A stretch of 64,000 nucleotides of DNA from Phoronis australis (lineage: Eukaryota > Phoronida > Phoronidae). Every line of letters begins with the position of its first letter. The stretch's first letter is position 1. A model generated the notes under the pieces. The model was not told the origin of the DNA. It searched no databases and worked only from the letters and a program-made list of their open reading frames with translations. Shown here piece after piece: positions 57,740 through 64,000 of the stretch. The stretch is from the NCBI GenBank assembly GCA_002633005.1, contig NMRA01000360.1:61854-125853 (forward strand), given 5' to 3'. A program made the position numbers and the translations under genes.

Positions 57740-60700
57740 CATTACTGGTATTTACTGTTGCGGTTGCCAGTGCTCGATCGCTTACCAACGATGAAGCGAT
57801 CGAGAGAACCGACCGCCAAGTCCCCAAGACTGGAATCGCAGGAATCGCTATCAACGTCGCCCTCAAGTTCGTCACCGCCATTTTGAAAAATCATTATAGT
57901 GACATCGACGTGAGTGCAAAGATATGGATTTTATTGATATACTGTCACTGACCTTTATCAAACGTAGAAGAAAAGTTATTCTGCGCATGCTCATTGCACA
58001 ATTAAGGAATTGGTCTCGTGGCCGTCTGCATGTAAATTTATTTGCTGGTCACGTCTCATAATGCGTGCATGTAGTTAATTACCCTCGTTACTAGGACACA
58101 TTCTCGAAAACGTTTGACTTCTTCGTCAACCTTCAAGAGTTTCTAGGCTGCATTCACTTAAAACAGCATTGTTTTGCCACCATCGACAGTTGTGTATTTT
58201 GAAAGACACTCATCCCCAAATTGTTGTTGTTGTCGCCGATCTCTCGGTCATGAGCTGACCAGCGAAGCCGAGATCAGGGGAATAAAAACTATCTTCAAAT
58301 TGAATAATCTGTAAGTTTCTGTGTACAAACAACTCCGCAATAGACTGGTGGCATTGATTTATTATGAAACGCTGTTTTCGCCATTTACTCGGTATTTTAA
58401 GATAAATCTGCATTTTGGTGTTGGGTGCCGTAGAGCACAAGTTAGTTTCTTTACCTAGTTCTCCACCACGTGAGTGCGCACAGGCTGGGCATGTTCCTCG
58501 CTGGTACCCTACGTGCCTAGCCAGAACGCAGGTATCACACAGTGGCACGTACTTTAGCACTGGTTGATGTAACCTCAGCAGTCATTGGTTAGCTGTACAA
58601 CACCGTGGAAAAAAGGCGGACCGTGATCGATTTTTAGCCTTGTCATACAAGTGACGTCGTAGCAACTATTTTTTTTCTGCAGTGATGTTTAATAGCCGAG
58701 TGCTTGAAGCACATACATGCACAATAAACACATATCTGGCCGATTTAACCGGTGTGTTATTCATACTGTATGAATACACGACAGTATCGTAAACAAGTCA
58801 TCGACAGTAGAAAGATGCACTCGAAAAAGGCGCAACCACAATTTCTAGGATTCATATTTCCCGAACAAAAAATTTAAGGACCTATTTGTCTGACAACAGA
58901 CCACATTTTACACCTCAGTCCATCACTCATGCCAGTAAAGCGCTGCCTGTTGAGAATTCGACTAGCCAATCAGTAACGCCGGTGTACAAATATTTCCCGA
59001 GGAAAATTAAGTGATACCTGCGTGCTGGCTCTGACCACCTAGCGGCACGCAGGGAACCAGCGATGGAGTGTTCAACTCGAAACCGTGGACTCGTTGTCTA
59101 GGCACGGCCAATCATTCTAAGGCTTGGAAATCACATGGTTTGCCTTATTACAGAAGTTCGTACATGGGCAGATAACGCACATTTGAGCCTTCGAAAACAC
59201 CCGAGTTGTTCCGAATACCCACAGAGGAGTAAACTGAGGCTACAAAGATATTTTAATGTACCAGTGCTCATACTACACTGACATCTAATGTGAAGCTGAA
59301 AATTTTCATGAGAAATGTGTGTCCATTTTAGCTTCCAGTGAAGGGAAGGTCTATGAGGGTCCACGTCATCAGTAAATCAAACCCCACCCAAGTACAAATG
59401 ATCGACCGAGGCTCTGGTGTGTCCACCGTAGGAACTGGTACAGATTTGGAGGTAATGTCCCACAGCCCATTATCCACACCTAGCATCCGTCCCATAGCGG
59501 TTGCTGACAAAGACGCCAGTTTGACTTAAAACGCAGAAGTACTGGCATGAATTTTTGGCGCATTTTCCTAATTTTGTGTACTGAATCACAAAATGTTACA
59601 TACAAAATATAGATCTGTACTGCTTTATCATAATTATTTGGGATTTCAGTCTATTTAAAAAAAGCTTCTCTTTTTCTGGGGAGAGCAGGCCTATCAATCG
59701 TTCATTTCACCAATAAGTCAATATTTAATCTGAGAATCGTAGCCCCGCATGTCACCTTTTCAGGAACAAGCACGAAAAGTCACAAATACAGCTATGACAT
59801 CAACTAGACAACCTGCAGTGTTTCTATCAGCAGTGAGAGTTCACTACAACCGTGTCTTTCAGTATGTGTACGCTCATCTGTATGGTTTGTTTCCAGAGTG
59901 CCATAGCAGCCGCCGCCGAAGCTCTTATACAGAAGCTGCTCTCGATGGGTGTTATGTCGGTACACGATCTTCATTTGCCACCAACGCCACAAACACCGAA
60001 AACCAGTAAGTATGGCAGACACGTCCTAAGCATTTACCCCACCTTGGGGGATTTTACCCCATCATCCCATGAGCCTGTTTTGTCAGACTTGTACTTAGAA
60101 TTTAAAACTTGCAATGCTTTGACAGGAAATGGTTTTCACGTTGCAGAACTTGAAACAAAATTCAAAAATCCTTTAAAAGATATCATGATTTCTTTGCCTA
60201 CGTGCTTTATTTTCATTTGATGATCTACACTCAAAAATGTTAACTCAGCATCTACGAAAGCGAAATTCAGTATGTGAAAAGTTTATGTGTTGATTCTTTT
60301 ATGTCCAGAATCACCACTAACCTCATTGAAGTTCCGTGCACAAGATAAGAACAATTTTATTGCGTTAGTCATGTTGAAGCAGCCTTCATCTGGCGTTTCT
60401 GATCATGTTTGTTTTTATTAAAGGTTTGTTCGATCTATTTATAGTCGATAAGGAATAACTAAAAATAGGAAACACATTGCCACCACGCCTTCAGAATATG
60501 GAGAAAAAACAACAGAACCCTGTCGATTGCTGGTGCAGAGTGGTGGGGGATTGACTGATCATCAGTTCCTAAAATCTGTAATATACGTCAGTTTGTAATC
60601 GACTCCGAGCACGACGTTTTATCGAACCCGAGCTGCTTGTGTTCAAGAAGTTGGTGGCGGTAATATTCACAGGCATTGTTTCAATCTATGAGAGAGCAGA

Positions 60701-62229
60701 TTATTCAGGGTTCTTAATTCTCTCTTATGTTGACGTCCGTGTTTTCGCATTTTGTTGTTCTGGATTTATTTCGAGTAACAACGGTGTGCTTCGAGTGGGA
60801 CTGTCAAGTCAATTCAAACTCCCAGTTCAAAAGTGTTTCAATGTGCAAGATGTCTTTGAAGTGCAAACAAAATTGGCCAATTTCAAAACTCGTGTATCTG
60901 GAAACATAGTTTGCTTAAGGCAAAATTAATCGCTGTCATTACCCATTTTTAAAGTGGCTATAAACCTACATTCCGTCACAGAAACCAACGTTTGATTTAG
61001 ACAAATTATCGTAACGAAAGTGGACGCAACGTGTTCCATAGGGTTTGGAAACAACTAAAAGTTTGTTATTGCTCAAGATGAGGCTTCACAATTTAACTTG
61101 TAATGGCTTGCCGTTTTATTCACAGCGCATGGTCTTAATCAATAACGAACAATTATTTTTTGCAAAAAAACATTTTTGTTTGAGTAAGGAACAAGTTGAG
61201 ACCAACTTTATACGACAAGTGGTCTAAATCAAAAGTTAGTGTTTATAATAGATCGTAGGTTTATAGCCATTTTAATGAAATTACAAAATATGTAAATAAG
61301 TTAACTGTTTTACCAGCTCCTTGTGTTGACGCCTGGGGAGACGCCTTGTGCTTGGATTACGTCATCATGGGCTATTGCTCGGGCAACTTCCGGGACTTTA
61401 TGATGATGCACTGCAGAATGTCGTGCGGGTAAATATGACTTAGTTATGGTGAATCTCTTTTCTTAAACCTTCTTTTGCGCATAACCAGAAATGAGGGGTT
61501 GGAAAAATGTACCACCCACACGTATAACCTGAATGGGGGGTTGGGAGAAAATGTATCACACACTCGTACAACCAGAATGAGGAGTTGCGAGAAATATATG
61601 GCCGACTTACTCTAAGTATACGTAACTCGTCATGTCGAACATGGCCGGGCAGTCTAAAAGTCCTGTCACTGCAAGGTTCATGGTAAGGAGTAAGTCTTAG
61701 TCGATTTGATAGTACTTTGTCTTGAAAGCTAAAGTTATTCATGACTTCCTGTCTTCTTACACTTGCATATTGGACTGCAGATTGATAGACATTCGAATAA
61801 GGAGGAGAGAGACATTTGAGGGTTCGGGTGCCCTTCCCCTGCCAACAAAGTAGCAGTAAAATGTTAATGGTTTTTAATTTTAATTTTGATTTTAATTTTA
61901 ATTTTAATCCTGCTATTGTTGAGTACTATTAGATGAAATCAATGTGTAAGCATACTTTAAAATCCAAGGATCTACCTCTTTTGTTCGAAATTGGTAAATC
62001 ATGATATCCCAGATCTGCCTTTGAATTTGACCGCTTATGGCTGCAGCACAATGATTTTCGAAAGACGTCCTAGGAACAAAGCATACTATTCCATAGATAC
62101 GATAAAATACAAATTCGTTGAAATTCATGTTCCGTTATTTTAATTTCAGGGAATGCTGAGAAATGGATCGCATCACTTCCAAATGTGTATCGTGTGAATT
62201 ACTGAATGTAGTCAATAAAGTTTACCTGC
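57740..62229 (+). CDS. Secreted ShKT-domain protein (toxin-like or processing-enzyme-like)
   Basis: Five exons have proper junctions and compatible phases. Exon a is 57740-57909: after cattctag, most of a signal peptide, then a propeptide-like acidic part and an amphipathic helix; donor gtgagt, phase 0. Exon b is 59332-59451 (phase 0 to 0, donor gtaatg). Exon c is 59897-60005 (Ala-rich helix; donor gtaagt, phase 1). Exon d is 61317-61428, with five cysteines. Exon e starts at 62150 and supplies the last cysteine and a TGA at 62157-62159. AATAAA follows at 62214. The Cys spacing is C-x8-C-x8-C-x11-C-x3-C-x2-C; the first interval and the C-x3-C-x2-C end match the ShKT fold. The first exon with the ATG is missing. 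ShKT domains block channels in anthozoan toxins but also occur in many secreted proteins, so the role is open. Confidence 0.75.
58498..59063. mobile_element. Inverted-end element in the first intron of the ShKT gene
   Basis: The left end cgctggtaccctacgtgcc...cgcaggtatca and the right end tgatacctgcgtgctggc...gggaaccagcg are inverted repeats about 45-50 bp long. The right part matches 17700-17835 over ~135 bp. No coding sequence is seen inside. It is probably a MITE. Confidence 0.6.
61877..61915. repeat. (TTTTAA)n microsatellite
   Basis: Six copies of ttttaa with one g substitution, inside the last intron of the ShKT gene. Confidence 0.9.
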
Positions 62230-62655
62230 CAACAAAATGGCCGTTATTAATTTGCGTCACTAGATTTTATATTGAGTAATCAGTTCAGCTTGGAGTCACC
62301 AATACAAAGTGACACGAATTACTCTTGAAGTCACGTGTAGTTCCAACTTTGAAAACTTCTGTTTTGGTTCTTGTTTTCCGGTGGAACTCTTTATTGTGTT
62401 TTTTTTTTGGAATTTGGTAAGCTATCGTTTACATGGGAACTCTATGGACCAAATAGAATTCATTGGTCGCCGTTGACTACATTTATTCCAGCTTTGGCTT
62501 GACCCGATTGGCGCAGCGGGTGAGACTTTTCATATGAAGCTTGTTCCCTATATCAAACACGTGCCCTTGTAAACTCAAAACTCTACAGGCTGGTAGACAA
62601 AGCGACGGAAATTCATGTTTTTAGTTAGCCAATAGAGGGCGGTCGGCTTATTGAG
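62230..62655. other. Spacer, possible SINE head
   Basis: At about 62505, cccgattggcgcagcgggtgag resembles a tRNA A-box region, but no B-box follows. Otherwise nothing is recognised. Confidence 0.35.
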
Positions 62656-62659
62656 TTCG

Positions 62660-63335
62660 ACAGATAGATTAAAATTCCAAGGAGATATAGCTGTGGATGC
62701 AAAAAATGTCACTACGGAGAGCCGCAGTGGTCAGATCAACTTCAACCGTGGTCCTGTCAGCAGAAACACATCTGCCAATTTTCGTAATGATCCTTCAAGC
62801 GGTTTAGCAGACTAGAGAGGCAGACACTAGAAACGGACTTGCAAATAATAAAAATGGCCTCTGGGTGACGCAGAATACGTCAAAAATGTGAAGGCGTTGT
62901 CGTCTCCTTAATAAAAGACTGATTTGCCACATTTCATGAAATCTCTTAAGATACAGAAGTGAACATAAAAAATAAATTGACTCTAGGAGCCACAGCGGTA
63001 GTCATATCCGTCCGAATGTCGTTGTCGTCATCCGTTGTCACATTCACAGAAAAACATTTGCTGAATTTCACAAAGGTCGTGGAAGGGGTTTACTAGGAGG
63101 TACAGCTGTGGACACACACACAAATTACTACTAGGGGCGTCACAATAGGTAGACCCGTCCGAAAATCAACCTCAGATGCGATCTTCTCAGCGAAAACACA
63201 ACAGTTAATTTGGCTAGATAGAGAGGAGGACACCAAAAACATACTCGTAAGTTATAAAAATGGCCAATAGTTGGCACAGAATACGTCGAACCTGAGGGCA
63301 TTTTTGTTTCCTTAACAGTAACTTTGCTTTAGTGA
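62660..63335. repeat. Diverged tandem repeat, ~400 bp period
   Basis: The strings gagatatagctgtgga (62680) and ggaggtacagctgtgga (63096), aatggcctctgggtgacgcagaatacgtc (62852) and aatggccaatagttggcacagaatacgtc (63258), and agaaacacatctgccaattt and gaaaacacaacagttaattt all repeat in order, about 405 bp apart. A partial third copy (gagccacagcggtagtcata) lies at 62990. No coding potential. Confidence 0.65.
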
Positions 63336-64000
63336 TAAGCAAATCTGATGACTTTATCAACGCAGATTTCTCTAAAAATAGAGAGTAAATGGCTAAAATA
63401 GCGCATGATCATGACTTGAGTGCTGGACTATTGCGAGTTTGTTTTACATGGAATCTTTCAGCTTATGCGCATGTCAGTAGGTCTCGGCGGCCGGCTTCGA
63501 CTTGTGTTTGACACCAACTTCATTATATCTAGTTGGTTTTGTTTTTCCTAAAGTCGCAACTGCCCGGTTATCTTAAAGATGCATAGTCTCATTAAATTGT
63601 GAATATGCAAATGAAGTACTAATTTACAAACAACCCCGGGTCCTCCATCGTGCTACACTCTTTCACAGTGCTATGAAAGGTAGCACTATGGAATGTTGTT
63701 TAATATGGCTTCTAATGAAACCTTTCAGTTTACTGTTACGTAGTATGGCGAACACCTTTGAATAGTAGTAATTTATTAAAGCAGGCAGTGATCCAAGTAA
63801 ACAAAATCAAAGAACTCCTATCCAGTGGCTTAGTAAGCCCACACAAGTACAGTAAAGACGTGCGCAAGTGGTGGCGATGTGATCGGTATACTTCCGACCG
63901 AAACATGGGCATTGATGCCCACACACGGAATTCCGTGTGTCGTTCATCATGTTTCCACAGGGCCATTTTTTCAGGATAGGTGGCGCTGTGTCAGAGGGTA
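63336..64000. other. Intergenic, no feature seen
   Basis: Short frames on both strands at 63736-63979 overlap each other and show no motif. Confidence 0.4.

Overview
This is a stretch of animal nuclear DNA, and nothing in it is prokaryotic or viral in layout. Short exons with GT...AG junctions lie in long AT-rich non-coding DNA crowded with many classes of mostly dead transposable elements: tyrosine-recombinase, Penelope-like, Copia and non-LTR retroelements, tRNA-derived SINEs, TTAA-flanked and hAT-like DNA elements, MITEs and foldback elements. A secreted ShKT-domain gene, P2X7-like domain fragments inside a DNA transposon and this repeat mix fit a marine invertebrate. A cnidarian is my best guess, but that is inference. 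Three single N bases occur at 50728, 52701 and 56590.

Four loci look like real host genes. On the minus strand, 15.0-15.9 kb encodes a small secreted protein made of two near-identical ~48-residue repeats, one per exon. A diverged paralogue with the same signal-peptide plus phase-2-donor design lies on the same strand at 53.3-53.6 kb. On the plus strand, 37.48-38.69 kb is an intact family GT31 beta-1,3-glycosyltransferase in one coding exon behind a 5'UTR splice acceptor. Also on the plus strand, 57.7-62.2 kb holds five exons with compatible phases for a secreted protein ending in a six-cysteine ShKT domain. These genes show no evident shared pathway; the first, second and fourth loci all encode small secreted products.

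Region by region: 0-6.7 kb is nearly featureless apart from a MITE. 6.7-11 kb holds a TTAA-type element and a 3.6 kb inverted-repeat composite. 11.3-12.5 kb is a broken non-LTR retrotransposon. 16.2-17.1 kb is a diverged ~430-bp tandem repeat. 22.4-27.8 kb is a DIRS/Ngaro-like tyrosine-recombinase retrotransposon on the minus strand with hairpin arrays at both sides. 27.9-29.5 and 39.7-41.3 kb are two long copies of the TTAA-type element carrying a P2X7-like coding relic. 30.4-32.5 kb has a LINE relic, a foldback element and G-run repeat ends. 35.1-37.4 kb is a possible TIR element, with a LINE tail inserted in it behind a 24-bp target-site duplication. 41.6-47.8 kb is a graveyard of LINE, Copia, Penelope and LINE relics. 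50.5-53.1 kb holds a possible solo LTR, a MITE and a SINE. 55.8-56.7 kb is a hAT-like element with an internal tRNA-like segment. 62.7-63.3 kb is another diverged tandem repeat.

The most promising leads are the exon-repeat secreted peptide family, the ShKT gene, the covarying hairpin arrays of the tyrosine-recombinase element, and the association of a P2X7-like domain with a TTAA-specific transposon. Coordinates of features read by eye may be off by one or two bases.
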